From Bufo bufo (Eukaryota; Chordata; Amphibia; Anura; Bufonidae): DNA of 64,000 bases. Each line of letters starts with the position of its first letter. Positions within the stretch are counted from its first letter, which is position 1. The notes below the pieces were generated by a model. The model made no database searches, was not told where the DNA came from, and saw nothing but the letters and a program-made list of their open reading frames with translations. The stretch is from positions 689,621,257 through 689,685,256 of the forward strand of contig NC_053391.1 of assembly GCF_905171765.1 (NCBI RefSeq). The letters run 5' to 3'. Positions 16,554 through 26,920 of the stretch are shown piece after piece. The position numbers were made by a program, and so were the translations under genes.

Positions 16554-16882
16554 TGTACTCACCGTAAAATCCTTTTCTCGTAGTAGGCATTGGGGGACAC
16601 AGCACCATGGGTATATGTCCAACTACCACTAGGAGGCGACACTAGACGTAAAAAAGTGTTGGCTCCTCCCCGTTGGGCTATACCCTCTCCACAGACACTA
16701 GGCAGATCAGTTTGTACCAAAAGCAGTAGGAGAAGAAAGGCAAGGAACCAACAACTCCCGTACCGGGAAAGATCAAGAGACCACCCCGGAGAAGCGGAAG
16801 TAAAAAAAAACATAGGGTGGGATCTGTGTCCCCCAATGCCTACTACGAGAAAAGGATTTTACGGCGAGTACAAAAAATCCAA
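16554..16882. repeat. Foldback module at the left end of family A copy 2
   Basis: gtactcaccgtaaaatcctt, then ttctcgtagtaggcat, at 16555-16592 returns as its reverse complement at about 16842-16880 (atgcctactacgagaaaagg, then attttacggcgagtac). The terminal repeat then restarts at 16880 (ttttctcgtgcatggcattg). This is the same layout as at 1277-1665 in family B, although the sequences have diverged. Confidence 0.65.
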
Positions 16883-17298
16883 TTTTCTCGTGCATGGCAT
16901 TGGGGACACAGCACCATGGGACGTTCCAAAGCAGTCCCCGGGGGTGGGAAAAGAACAGCCATGCCACCTGTTGGGCATACAGGTGCGGAAGAATCATGTG
17001 ACCGAACAGGAGAAAAGCATGGAATAGGCAGGAAGCCACATAACCAGGGAGAAACCCCAAGGAAGCCACAGTGACGACTGCCAGCCCCCCAGGACAAATG
17101 CCTGGGAGAACGACCCAAATGCAAGAAGAAGGCAAAGGGGAACACCGAGCTCAGCCGAAGGCTGGAGAGACAGTAGGACAGCATCGCGTTTCGGAGCACC
17201 TAACATTCTAATAGTCTCAGGTGAAAGCACAAACACCCTGAGGCCAAGCCCTGACAGGCCAGGGGAGCAAGGGAACATGGAATCACTGAAGGCCAAAC

Positions 17299-17955
17299 GA
17301 GTGAGGGAAGCCATAGCAAGGCTCACATGTGAAGGGAGCAGGTCTCCCCTCACCGCTAAGCAGGTGAAGAAGTTAAGCGCCCTATTGAAAGGAAAAAATC
17401 CCAAAGGCGCTAAGGGAAACCGCCAACCCTTGGAAGGGGAGGGGGTTGTAAGTAAAAACCAGAAAAAGAGAAAAGATAAGACCTGCATCCCCAAACTAGG
17501 GGACGAGGAACGAGCCTCTGAAAACAAAATATCGCTGAGAAGCGCAAGACCGGAGAAACTCTGGCCAAATGAAGTATCAGAGAAAAAAGGGGACCAGATG
17601 CAGGCCCAGGAAATCTCAGAAGGGGCACACAGGAGTGAGGGAAGCCATAGCAAGGCTCACATATGAAGGGAGCAGGACTCCCCCCACCGCGAAGCAGGTG
17701 ATGAAGAGTAGCGTCCTATTGAAAGGTGGAAACCCCAAAGGCGCTAAAGGAAACCGCCAACCCTTGGAAAGGGAGGGGGTTGTAAGTAAAGGGCAGAAAA
17801 AAGAAAGGATAAGATAAGACCTGCATCTCAAAAACAGGAGACGAGGAAAGAGCCTCTGAAAACAAAATATCGCTGAGAAGCGCAAGACCGGAGGAACTCT
17901 GGCCAAATGAAGTATCAGGGAGATGCAGGGCAAGGAAATCTCAGCAGGGACACAC
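17299..17955. repeat. Direct tandem duplication, about 334 bp unit, two copies
   Basis: gtgagggaagccatagcaag at 17301 recurs at 17635. The two units then run in parallel through cctattgaaagg, accgccaacccttggaa and gaggaacgagcctctgaaaa or its variant. The frames within it are incidental. Confidence 0.85.
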
Positions 17956-20659
17956 TGGACTGAGGGACATGGGAGGAGAAGGAGAGCACTCCCAACAGAC
18001 TAAGGAGGAAGGTTCTACAAACAGGAGGAAGTCCCTCCCGAAGGAGACCATAAGGTGGAAATGCAGACCGTAGCACCAACCACTCAACACCAGGTACTTG
18101 ACGTGGGAGGATGGGAAGATAGACACGAATCCCAAGAGGTCCACAAGGCTAATGGAACCCGCAAGGGAAACAATCAACCCAGGCCCCTCCCAAACAACGA
18201 TTATCATACACAATCTGTGTGGTCAAATGAACGGGGACAAGGAATCCAGAAAGGAGTACCCGCTATGGGCTCACAAGGAACCAGGAACTGAACCACCAGA
18301 GGACAACAAAAACCAGAATATCCAAGAAAAAATGAAAGGAACCATCATATGGGAAGGAATTGGCCATGGACAACTAGCCATTCAAGAATAGTGGCTAGCA
18401 ATCTGCATACATTGTCCCGGGGAGGGCAAGTACAGCGGCTTGGGTTGTACCACTAAAACAGACACCCATATGCCTAAGGAATGGCGAAGTCGCCATAAAA
18501 GAAACGGGAGTGACTACACGAAATGTAGAAACCAGCTGCGACCGACATACAGAAGACTCCCCGGGGGAGAAAGTACCAGACAGGCGCAGACAATAGCAAG
18601 GTCCCAGGGGACTGCCCTCTGTTAGATAGTACAACTAAGCAGAGAATATAAGGGAACACCCGGACCCAGAAGGAAATACGGAACCCTGTCCGATGCCAGA
18701 ACAATCAGCAGAAAATTCACCTACCAGGGAGGACGTCCAGCGAGGATAATGTCGCTGACCCCAGAAGGATTCCGTGTGGCGGAGGACATCCAGTGATGGC
18801 CAAAAACGGCTGCAGCGGCCGGTGCTCACCAAGCTACGTACCCCAACACGGAGAAGATCCAGTGGAGATCACTGTACTCCACCAGGAATGGTCCGCTCTG
18901 TAATAGAAAACAATGCGGGTACTCCTTTATAACATGGGGGACGCGGAGTGCACCATAGGGCCCAGCACGTGGGTACTAAAAACACACGCCTAAAACCGAG
19001 GTAAAGTGGCTGCATGTTGCACTCTAAGGAGGGTGGAAACAAAGCCACGGCATCCGGGAATGCGACCGCATTTGGAGAGAGCAGGTCCTCAACCTGTAAG
19101 GTAGAAATACAGCTGTGTAGTGTAGAGACACGACCAGAGAGGTGCAATGGTACAGCATCTGGAGATGGTAGAGGTACTAGGTTTAAGAATAGAGCAATGT
19201 GGCCGCATGGTGCACCCTAGGACCAGAGAAGTGCAACGGCTGCCCCGTAGCAATGGTACCTATATTCCGCTCGGGAAGGGGAAAATAGGGCCGCACGGTA
19301 CCACAAAGAACGACAGGTGCACACCACAAATAAGTAAGTGCAATGGCAACTGAAGGAGGCCCTCTATTCCACCAGAAAAGAGGGAAACAGGGCCGCATAG
19401 TACACCATAGAGCCAGACAGGTGTAACGGCTGCAGCATCTGAAAAACGGAAGGCCAGGGGGCTTCTGGGGCCAGGATACAGCTGAGAGATAAAGGTTTCT
19501 GCTAGGTCCTTAATCCACAACCTACTGTATCAGAGGCATGGCATTTACCCACACAGCAATGAGAGCTGTATTAGGTATCCGGGAAGGGAGGAGAGGGTGG
19601 GAACGCGCCCAGGCCTGGGAAGGAGGGTGGGAGACCTAATCTAACATACCCTCAGACGTCTTCAGGCGCAGCAATGACCACCCCCTCGGCGGACTCAACA
19701 CGGGAGCCGTGGGACTGCCGGAATTCCACTGCGGAAGCAGATTTGGGGACTGGGTGGCTGCCAGGTACCTGAGTACGCGCCCGCAGGGGGGCAACTAAAG
19801 TGGAACACGATGGAGCCACCCCTGCCGCAGGCCAGAACCTGCAGAGAAGAGAAGAAAAAATAATTGAAGAAAAAAATAAAATAAAAAAGTAGCAGGATGA
19901 CCTGCACAAAAAGCAGGTCAGGTCTGCCTCCTACGGACACTAGAACAAGACTGATCTGTCTAGGGTCTGTGGAGAGGGTATAGCCCAACGGGGAGGAGCC
20001 AACACTTTTTTAAGTCTAGTGTCGCCTCCTAGTGGTAGTTGGACATATACCCATGGTGCTGTGTCCCCCAATGCAATGCACGAGAAATGCCGTCTCATGG
20101 GCTAGGCAAAGCAGAGGGAAGGCTGCTGCAATCACAGGAGCGACACCGCCTTCTCGAACTGCTGATCGTCGGGGGTCCCGGGTGTTGGACTCCACCAATC
20201 AGATACTGATGACCTATGCAGAAGATAGATCATCAGTATAAGTCTCAGAAAGCCCCTTTAAACGCCAGAATCCATTTTTTTTGCGGAACCTGCATTTTTT
20301 GCTGCCATTTTTAGTTAGGTTTTTTTTTGCACACAATGGCCCAGCTTTACCAATGTGTCTGCTCCAAGAATCTGTCTAAACAGTGGCGCAAATTAGCGCA
20401 TCTAGGGTTTCTACACTTTTTTCTGACAATCTCTACAAGGCAGGCTTCTTGGAAGGACAGAGCTTAAAGGGAAAGGGATGGGGCTGAAGGTAAGTTGACC
20501 AGTGGTTGGCATAGTCAGAAAAAGTGTCTATCCCTGCACCATTTTTATCATCCAGCCCGAGCCTCTGTGATAAATCTCACCACGCAGGTCTGGACAGTCT
20601 AAGCGTACGCCATGTTTTACGCCAGCGTTCTCTTCATGTCGATTTTTTTTCCCCTACAG

Positions 20660-20817
20660 CAGGGGTCAGCAACTTTCAGCATACCATCTGAGGTGAAACT
20701 ACAACTTCCAGTATGCACACTTGCTTGGCTGTTCATGTAACTTCGATAGAAGTAAAAGGAGGATACTGGGAGTTGTAGTTTGAGAACAGCTGGAGCACCG
20801 GAAGTTGATGATCCCTG
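20660..20817. mobile_element. hAT-type foldback MITE, older copy
   Basis: Ends are caggggtcagcaactttcag and gaagttgatgatccctg, an imperfect inverted repeat starting with the CAGGG typical of hAT. The flanks ccctacag and ccctataa are a likely 8-bp target duplication with two differences. The arms carry aactacaacttccagtatgc and its inverse, a degraded ZNF143-like motif. Confidence 0.65.
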
Positions 20818-21356
20818 CCCTATAAAGAAAGGAGACGTCAAAACCCCAAGAGTTCCAGCAGGGTACATTTTTTAAGAGAAGCCTAATGAACATCAGGAAA
20901 ATAAAACCCTTGTGCTTCACACTTCCCATAGACCGCTGACGGCGTTACTTCAAAAACTGCAAAAACGAGTGCAAATAACATCCCCAGTGTGCTCGCATAT
21001 GTCAAAGTGGTGCCGCGTTTTGGATATTGCAAAGGAACGCACGTGGGTTTTACAGCAACAAATCCATGTTTCATTTCCTTCCAACAAGGAAATAATAAAA
21101 AAAAAAAAAGCAAATCACATATAACTGTGTGCTATTGGCTTCTTTATTCTCTTGCTGGAAGAAGGTGCAGCATGACCAAAACTGCAGGCGTTTTTGACAT
21201 CAGAACATGGCGGGATCCAGCAGGGATATAATCCCCGCACGCAGTACCTGACCTGTGGACAGTCAGATAACCACCCGGCAGATTCACCTGGAGATCACCT
21301 GAGACATCTGTGAGGAGGAAGTCACCTCAATGGATTGCTGCACAGTTTTGCCAGTA

Positions 21357-21410
21357 AAAACCAATGTGTATATATATATATATATTTTATATATTTTTTT
21401 TTTGGCACAA
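21357..21410. repeat. TA-rich microsatellite
   Basis: A run of ta dinucleotides followed by a T tract. Confidence 0.7.
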
Positions 21411-21601
21411 GCTGTATCTTGGTGTACAGTCACCTATAGCGGTTCATGTGCGATAAAACCATGCTTGTTTGAAAAAGGCTGTTTAGTCGAAAAGCGTCAC
21501 ATCTGTCTTTATTGTTAGTGATCAAAAATAGACCTAGTCCTTGTGAGGGATATGCTCAGAGCAGACATATATGGTAGAAAAAAAGCCTGATCCAGCAGAA
21601 G

Positions 21602-21710
21602 GCTAGGGCTACACGGCGACAAAGGCTACAACTACATTGCGACAATGGTGTCGCACTGCGATGCAACAGTTGCACAGAAATCTAACTTGGATGGAAGTCC
21701 CACTGAAGTG
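21602..21710. repeat. Partial foldback element (ctacacggcgacaa family)
   Basis: gctagggctacacggcgaca is followed by tgtcgcactgcgatgcaaca and cttggatggaagtccc. The same start recurs at 63572-63690 with tgtcgtgcgac words. Only one arm of each copy is seen; it abuts and truncates the DIRS-like fragment. Confidence 0.45.
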
Positions 21711-22196
21711 GTCTTGAATGAATTTGAGCATAAGTCACTGCCGGCATAGTAGATATCATCAATCCTAGCACCGACATTGCCTGTCTCAGGGAACACCCAT
21801 GACTGTGAATACAGAGATCCTGTGTTCTGTTGATCAATGACACCACAGAAAGAACCTGTTCTAGGGAATCCAGCAGTATCCCTAAAGAAAACATCTCTGG
21901 GAAGGAAGTAGTTTTGATTTTGTCCACTTTATCTTCCATCCTAGTGTCAACAGAATCTCGCACAACTGATTTGTCAGTTTTAAAATCAGTTCTGTTTGGG
22001 AGATTACTAGAAAATAGTCTAAATAAGGAACTTGTGCGATTCCTTTTAGCCTTACAAAGGCTCCTACTTCCTCTATAATCTTAGTAAATACTCGAGGGGC
22101 CTGAGATACGTCCAAAGGTAGGGCTTTGTACTGAAGATGAAGAAGAGAACCCTGAAGCTGAGGGGTTAATTGCGGTGGATCACAGCGTTCAGTCAT
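21682..22196 (-). pseudogene. DIRS-like retrotransposon reverse transcriptase fragment, frameshifted
   Basis: Minus-strand translation gives LQYKALPLDVSQAPRVFTKI, then VPYLDYFLV and a LGWKIKWTKSKL block. After a frame change near 21890-21960 it continues with LGILLDS and AMSVLGLMISTMPAV, then HSRPLQWDF. These are the FxxLPFGLxxAPRxFTK, YLDDxLV, GWxxNxxKS and RPLQ blocks of DIRS1-type reverse transcriptases. The catalytic YLDD is YLDY here, the frame is broken, and no tyrosine recombinase or terminal repeat is present, so it is a dead fragment. It is bounded on the left by the ctacacggcgacaa repeat and on the right by unrelated repeat DNA. Confidence 0.72.
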
Positions 22197-22239
22197 AGAG
22201 GCCAGGTATGGGATATGGCCGGCACATGCAGGCTATGTT

Positions 22240-22495
22240 TGTAATCAGGCATATTAACTATATTCATTGGTGGCGCAGTGGCCACAGTCCCTCCCCTCCT
22301 CCTCTGTTCCCATTGGTGGTCAGCGGTGGGGAGGGAGGGACTCCTCCTTCTCCACTGGGCCGACTCAGGATCACATGGTGCGTGCCGAGAGCGGCGCATG
22401 CCATTTTCTATTGCGATATGGTGATATAAACAAAATCTCTATCGTCAATTTATATAGTTTATATTGCATATCGTCTATATCGCCCACCCCTACTG
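22240..22495. mobile_element. Fragment of an interspersed repeat ending tatcgcccacccctac
   Basis: The right edge reads tcgtctatatcgcccaccccta, a block I recall as a common end of amphibian repeats with poorly conserved interiors. It includes a GC-rich core (22290-22400) and the AT-rich gatatggtgatataaac arm. No partner end or target duplication was identified. Confidence 0.3.
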
Positions 22496-22739
22496 AAGGC
22501 TATTCAAGCAATATGGTCCAGCCCATCTTCTCACGCCTCATCAAGAGTATTATAGGTCTTTGTTGGAGTGCTATGCCTATTGTAGACTATTACAAATTGA
22601 AAACCAAACATTGCCACCAAACTAGTTCACCCAGCATGCCTAGCCACCAAGATAGACCGCCACAAGGACATGGCGGCACCGCTGGTCATATAGACACTTA
22701 CTCAGAGCCAAGTACATTCATCCAGACACTGCTGTAGGT

Positions 22740-23560
22740 GCGGTCAACTATTTAAACATGACAATAAAAGACACCAGTCATACCGACACGGCCACCAGGA
22801 GCCGTCCCCCATGCAGACAAGGCCGCAGAAGCAGTCAGCCATGTGGAGCTGTCCGCCGATCAACACAACCGCACTAGATAAACCCAGGACCAGAAACAGA
22901 CAGCAAGAGTAGTCATCCCAGCAAGCATAAACACAGTAGCAATCAGCTCCCTAGGTACATGAGGCCAACCAGGCAACTACTAAAATGCAGCCAGCCAGCC
23001 ACGCAGACAGGCACAGGCTCAAAGGGCAGCCACGCAGACAGGCACAGGCTCAAAGGGCAGCCACGCAGACAGGCACAGGCTCAAAGGGCAGCCACGCAGA
23101 CAGGCACAGGCTCAAAGGGCAGCCACGCAGACAGGCACAGGCTCAAAGGCAGCCATCCATGGACTTAAAGCAGTCAGCCAGACAGGCATAGTCTCACAGG
23201 CATTCAGTCGACCAGGCATAGACTCTACAGGTGTTAGGTGACCTGTTCAGCAAACCAGTCAGACGCTGTAGGTGCAAACAAACCAAGTATAGACGCAACA
23301 GGCGTTCAGGCAAAGAATCTACAAGCAATAAGCCGACCAGGCCAAGAAGCTACAGGATGTGTTCAACCAAGCAGGCATATATGCAAAGACGTTTAGCCAA
23401 ACCGGCATCAGTAATCAGAAAAAAACAACGTAACAGACGTTCAGCCAGGAAGGCCTGAAGACAGTCATCCAGTCTCCCAAAGGTAGTCAACTAGGCTCTA
23501 AAGCCTAAAGGCAGCCGATCTAAACCCCGAAACAAGAGGCAGGCAACCGGGCCCTAAAGC
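22740..23560. repeat. Degenerate cagccagaccaggca-rich array with a clean 31-bp core
   Basis: A 31-bp unit (agccacgcagacaggcacag, then gctcaaaggg) is repeated five times from 23000 to about 23155 with almost no variation. Around it, diverged variants of a caggca/agccag motif extend from 22740 to 23560, suggesting an old array with a recently expanded centre. Confidence 0.8.
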
Positions 23561-23569
23561 CTCAAGCAG

Positions 23570-24175
23570 ACTACGGTGCCTATTAGATGACTATACCAAT
23601 ATAGGCCACTAGGTGGCAGCATTGTATTGGTATAGTGCAAATAAAGTGTTCAATGGTGTCTATATAGACATCAATGAACACAATAAGCAATCTAATGATT
23701 GCCAGGTATCGTCACCCAAGGTGACCTAAAAAAAAAGTAAAAAAGAAAAAGTTCAAATCACCTCCCTTTCCTTAAAATAAAAATACTTAAACAATAGAAA
23801 AATAAACATCATGGGCATCGCCGCATGCGAAAATGCCCATACTATTAAAATCTAACAATATTAATGTCATACGGCAAATGGCGTAACGGGGAAAAAATAA
23901 AAACAGCCAATTTGCAATTTTTTCTCACTTCAACTACCCAATAATGTTTTTATAAAAAGTGGTCAAAAAGAACAGATCGCCCTGCAAAAAAATGAGCCCT
24001 CACACAGCTCCGTACACATAATTACAAAAAAGTTATAGGGGTCAGAATATGGTTATAAAAAATTTTAAAAAAATCCCTCGAAGGTTTTTAAAAAAATTCT
24101 GTATTAAAACGCAAGAAAAATTATACAAGTTGGGAATCATTGTAACTGTACTGTGCCCAGAAATAATAGTAAGTG
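23570..24175. repeat. A/T-rich interspersed repeat with a catcgccgcatgcg signature
   Basis: Contains ggcatcgccgcatgcgaaaa, tgcccatactattaaaat and ggcaaatggcgtaacgg. Similar words occur at 25320-25450, 29000-29040, 43320-43620 and 48940-49060, so this is a dispersed family. No coding frame. Confidence 0.5.
23604..23621 (+). promoter_or_regulatory. CTCF-like motif in repeat DNA
   Basis: ggccactaggtggcagca is a close match to the CTCF core consensus. Judged by eye; whether it is bound is unknown. Confidence 0.4.
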
Positions 24176-24419
24176 CAGGGACATCCCCCATGCCCTAAAT
24201 GTCCTGCTTCTTACTTAATCAAGTCCGGACCCATGAAAGGTCCTCTTTAAACTTTTGAAACAATTCTTTCCTCAGTCCGCACTGCGCCACCAATGTTTAT
24301 TATACTGGGGTGTATATAATGTTTATTACATTGACCTTCTAAGCATTCTGTATTCAGAATGCTATTAATTTCCCTTATAACCATGTTATAAAGAAAAATA
24401 ATACAGCGGATAGACTTTC

Positions 24420-24695
24420 ATCCTAGCAACCATGCGTGAGAATCGCACCGCATCCGCACTTGCTTGCGATTTTCACGCAGCCCCATTCACTTCTATGGGG
24501 CCTGCGTTGCGTGAAAAACGCACAATATAGAGCATGCTGCGATTTTCCCGCAACGCACAAGTGATGCATGAAAATCACCGCTCATGTGCACAGCCCCATA
24601 GAAGTGAATGGGTCCGGATTCAGTGCGGGTGCAATGCGTTCATCTCCCGCATTGCACCCGCGCAGAAAACTCGCCCGTGTGAAAGGGGCCTAAGG
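24420..24695. repeat. Foldback element, cccctttcacacggg family
   Basis: Right end cgcccgtgtgaaaggggcct is the inverse of the left end of the element at 31732. The interior pairs ttcacttctatggggc with gccccatagaagtgaa, and gcattgcacccg appears in both orientations. Confidence 0.6.
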
Positions 24696-24767
24696 GTGAA
24701 TAAGACAAGGGTTCCAGCCCCTAAGGGGGCGAATAGTAAGTAAAAAAAAAAAAACACACAAACACTA

Positions 24768-25248
24768 AGGCTACTTTCACACTTGCAGCAGTGTGATCCG
24801 GCGGGCAGTTCCGTCATCGGAACTGCCCGCCGGATCCGCCGATCTGGATGTGACTGAAAGCATTTGTGAGACGCATCCGGATGCGGATCCATCTCACAAA
24901 TGCATTGCAAGAACGAATCCATCTCTCTGCTTGTATCTTTTTACACATTTTTGTAAGGACGGATACGGCATTCCGGTATTTTAAATGCCGGATCTGGCAC
25001 GAATACATTCCTAAGGGGGCATTCAGGCAAGTCTTCAGTTTTTTTCGCGGAAGATAAAACGGTAGTATGCTGCGGTTTTATCTTCTGCCTGATCAGTCAG
25101 AATGACAGAACTGAAGACATCCTGATGCGGATTACTCTCCATTCAGAATGCATGGGGATATAACTGATCAGTTCTTTTCCGGTATAGAGCCCCTGTGACG
25201 GAACTCTATGCTGGAAATGAAAACCGCTAGTGTGAAAGTACCCTAAAA
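24768..25248. repeat. Foldback element, ggctactttcacacttg family
   Basis: Starts aaggctactttcacacttgc and ends ctagtgtgaaagtaccctaa. Inner palindromes such as gatccggcgggcagttccg with cggaactgcccgccggatc lie at 24796-24840. Related copies are at 39217, 39608 and 40581. Confidence 0.7.
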
Positions 25249-25509
25249 TATTAAGTTTAAAACCCCCCTTTCCCAATTTTACATATAAAATATATAAACA
25301 ATAAATAAATAAACATATTACATAGCGCTGCGTCCGAAAAATACAAACTATTAAATTATTAAAAAATATCTCCTATGCGGTGAGCATTCGCCATTTTTTT
25401 GTCACCTTAAAAAATAGGATAGGACTGTTCTATTATGGGCCGAACGTTTCATAAAATGCGAAATGCACGCGGCTTATTTTGGTGTTTTTTTTGGGGCGAA
25501 AGACTCCCT

Positions 25510-25884
25510 TTAAAGGGAACCTGTCACCTCTACTATGCTACCCTCACTGAGCATTTCTAAATGTTCATTGTGTTACCCTAAACATATAAATTACATTTTT
25601 AATTCATTTGCAGACGAATTCCATAAGTATTATGCATTTTTGTACTTCTCGCCTTTTATGCAAATTAACATAAGAGTCATATCTTACTTGTGTGACCAGA
25701 GAAGGGTCATATTTTCAAGCTCTGACTCATCTCAGGTTAATTTGCATATGTATCAAATCACTTTTTTGACCCAATAAAAGCACAGAGAGCTATGGGGACT
25801 GGATATTGTGGATGTGCTAGCAGCCATCTAGCAACCCATGTCCTCAGCTCTAAACCCAAAATCCAGGTGACAGGTTCCCTTTAA
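25510..25884. mobile_element. TTAA MITE abutting the piggyBac element
   Basis: TTAA at 25510-25513 and 25881-25884 flanks inverted ends aagggaacctgtcacct and aggtgacaggttccctt. The interior is AT-rich and non-coding. The right TTAA is also the left TTAA of the next element, so two TTAA transposons share one junction. Confidence 0.88.
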
Positions 25885-26049
25885 CCCCTTAAGGACCTAG
25901 GACGTACCGGTACGCCCTATTTCCCGAGTCCTTAAGGACCGAGGACGTACCGGTACGTCCTGACTTAAAATCGGAACTCCGGCGCCGCAGGGGTTAATCG
26001 GAACGGGATTTCGGCTGAAATCATTCAGCCGGCATCCCGTAACAATGCA

Positions 26050-26125
26050 GGGGGGGGTCATTTGACCCCCCCGTATCGGCGATCGCAGAAAACCGCAGGT
26101 CAATTCAGACCTGCGGTTTTCTGCG
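26050..26125. repeat. Palindromes in the piggyBac left region
   Basis: Two adjacent hairpins: gggggggtcatttgaccccc at 26050-26072, and a 42-bp near-perfect palindrome at 26084-26125 with arms cgcagaaaaccgcaggtc. An inverted, shorter version, with a G run beside it, is at 32890-32960, the remains of a related element. Confidence 0.8.
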
Positions 26126-26460
26126 TTTCCGGTCCATTCGGGTGTCCTGTGACCCGATGAACCGGAAAAAGACTGCGATCGGTGGCGTAATTATACACCA
26201 CCTATCGCAGTCCGAGGATTTGGAGAGGCGGTGCTGGCCCTGGTGCTGAATGCCGCTGTCCAGGGTGCTGATTGGTGCAGGGGAGAGAGGCGCGAGATTC
26301 AAACTTCCTGCGCTCCTCTCTCCCCTCCTCTTCCTGTCCAGCACCCTGACCGTGCAGCACCGTCCAGAACGAGCTCCTGTGTCCCCCTAATCGGCATCCA
26401 TCACCCTCCTGCACCCATCGCCACCCAGGTAGGTTAGGGTCAGTGAGGGAGAGGCACCGT

Positions 26461-26920
26461 TAGGCAGGGAAAGAAGGGAAAAGTAAGTTAGAAAAAAAAA
26501 AAAAAAAGTACTTTTATTCCAAACTTCCAAACTTCCATCTAACCCAGACCCCTCCTGCCACTTGCCCCCCCACCCACCCCCCACCAGCCACTTCCCCCCC
26601 CCCACCTGCCTCCCCCCCCCCACCTACCCCCCACCAGCACCCCCCACCCCCCACTCACCACCACTTTTTTTTTTCTGCGTGCGCTGACTGGCCGGCACTT
26701 TTTAGCGTCCGTCCACTGTTAGCGCATCGCCCGCCCCACCACCCCACCGACCGCTGATCAGCGTTGTACCGCTGATCAGCAAGTTTTAACTTTTTTTTTC
26801 TTTCTAACACTTGCCCATTTTTTTGCCTGGACTTTTTAGTACGCGAACACCCGTTGCCCCCACACACACGCACATATAATAAAGTTTGCCACACACGCAC
26901 ACCTACACGCACACACACCC
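26461..26920. other. C-rich leader upstream of the transposase gene
   Basis: Poly-C/CA-rich DNA (26540-26665), T tracts, and acacgcac repeats up to the start codon. A cacatataataaag word at about 26870-26885 could act as a TATA-like element, but nothing decides this. Confidence 0.35.

Larger units (their letters stand above)
16550..20087. mobile_element. Family A large non-coding element, copy 2 (both ends present)
   Basis: The left end carries ttttctcgtagtaggcattg, then ggggacacagcaccatgggt. The right end is the inverse: catggtgctgtgtccccca, then tgcaatgcacgagaaa at 20087. Blocks tatacccatgg, gtggtagttg and gggctataccctctcc pair between the two ends as well, giving terminal inverted repeats of over 100 bp. 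The interior (18379-20087) matches copy 1 at 1-9783 with its nested insert removed. No coding frame is shared, so the element is non-autonomous. It lies inside a TTAA MITE. Confidence 0.75.
16352..20261. mobile_element. TTAA MITE split by family A copy 2
   Basis: TTAA at 16352-16355 followed by aaagggttttctgaga, and the partner tctcagaaagccccttTAA at 20246-20261, form the ends of one MITE. Internal words pair across the gap, for example ggtccgacacccgggacccc with gggggtcccgggtgttggac. The two halves (16352-16550 and 20088-20261) are separated by the 3.5 kb family A copy, so A arrived second. Confidence 0.75.

Noticed and set aside
17277..17817. Lysine-rich frames of 129 and 82 codons
   Set aside because: They lie in a 334-bp tandem duplication of purine-rich repeat DNA, and the frame is not kept between the two units.
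22985..23191. CRISPR-like appearance of the 31-bp direct repeats
   Set aside because: There are no unique spacers; units abut directly, and the genome is eukaryotic.
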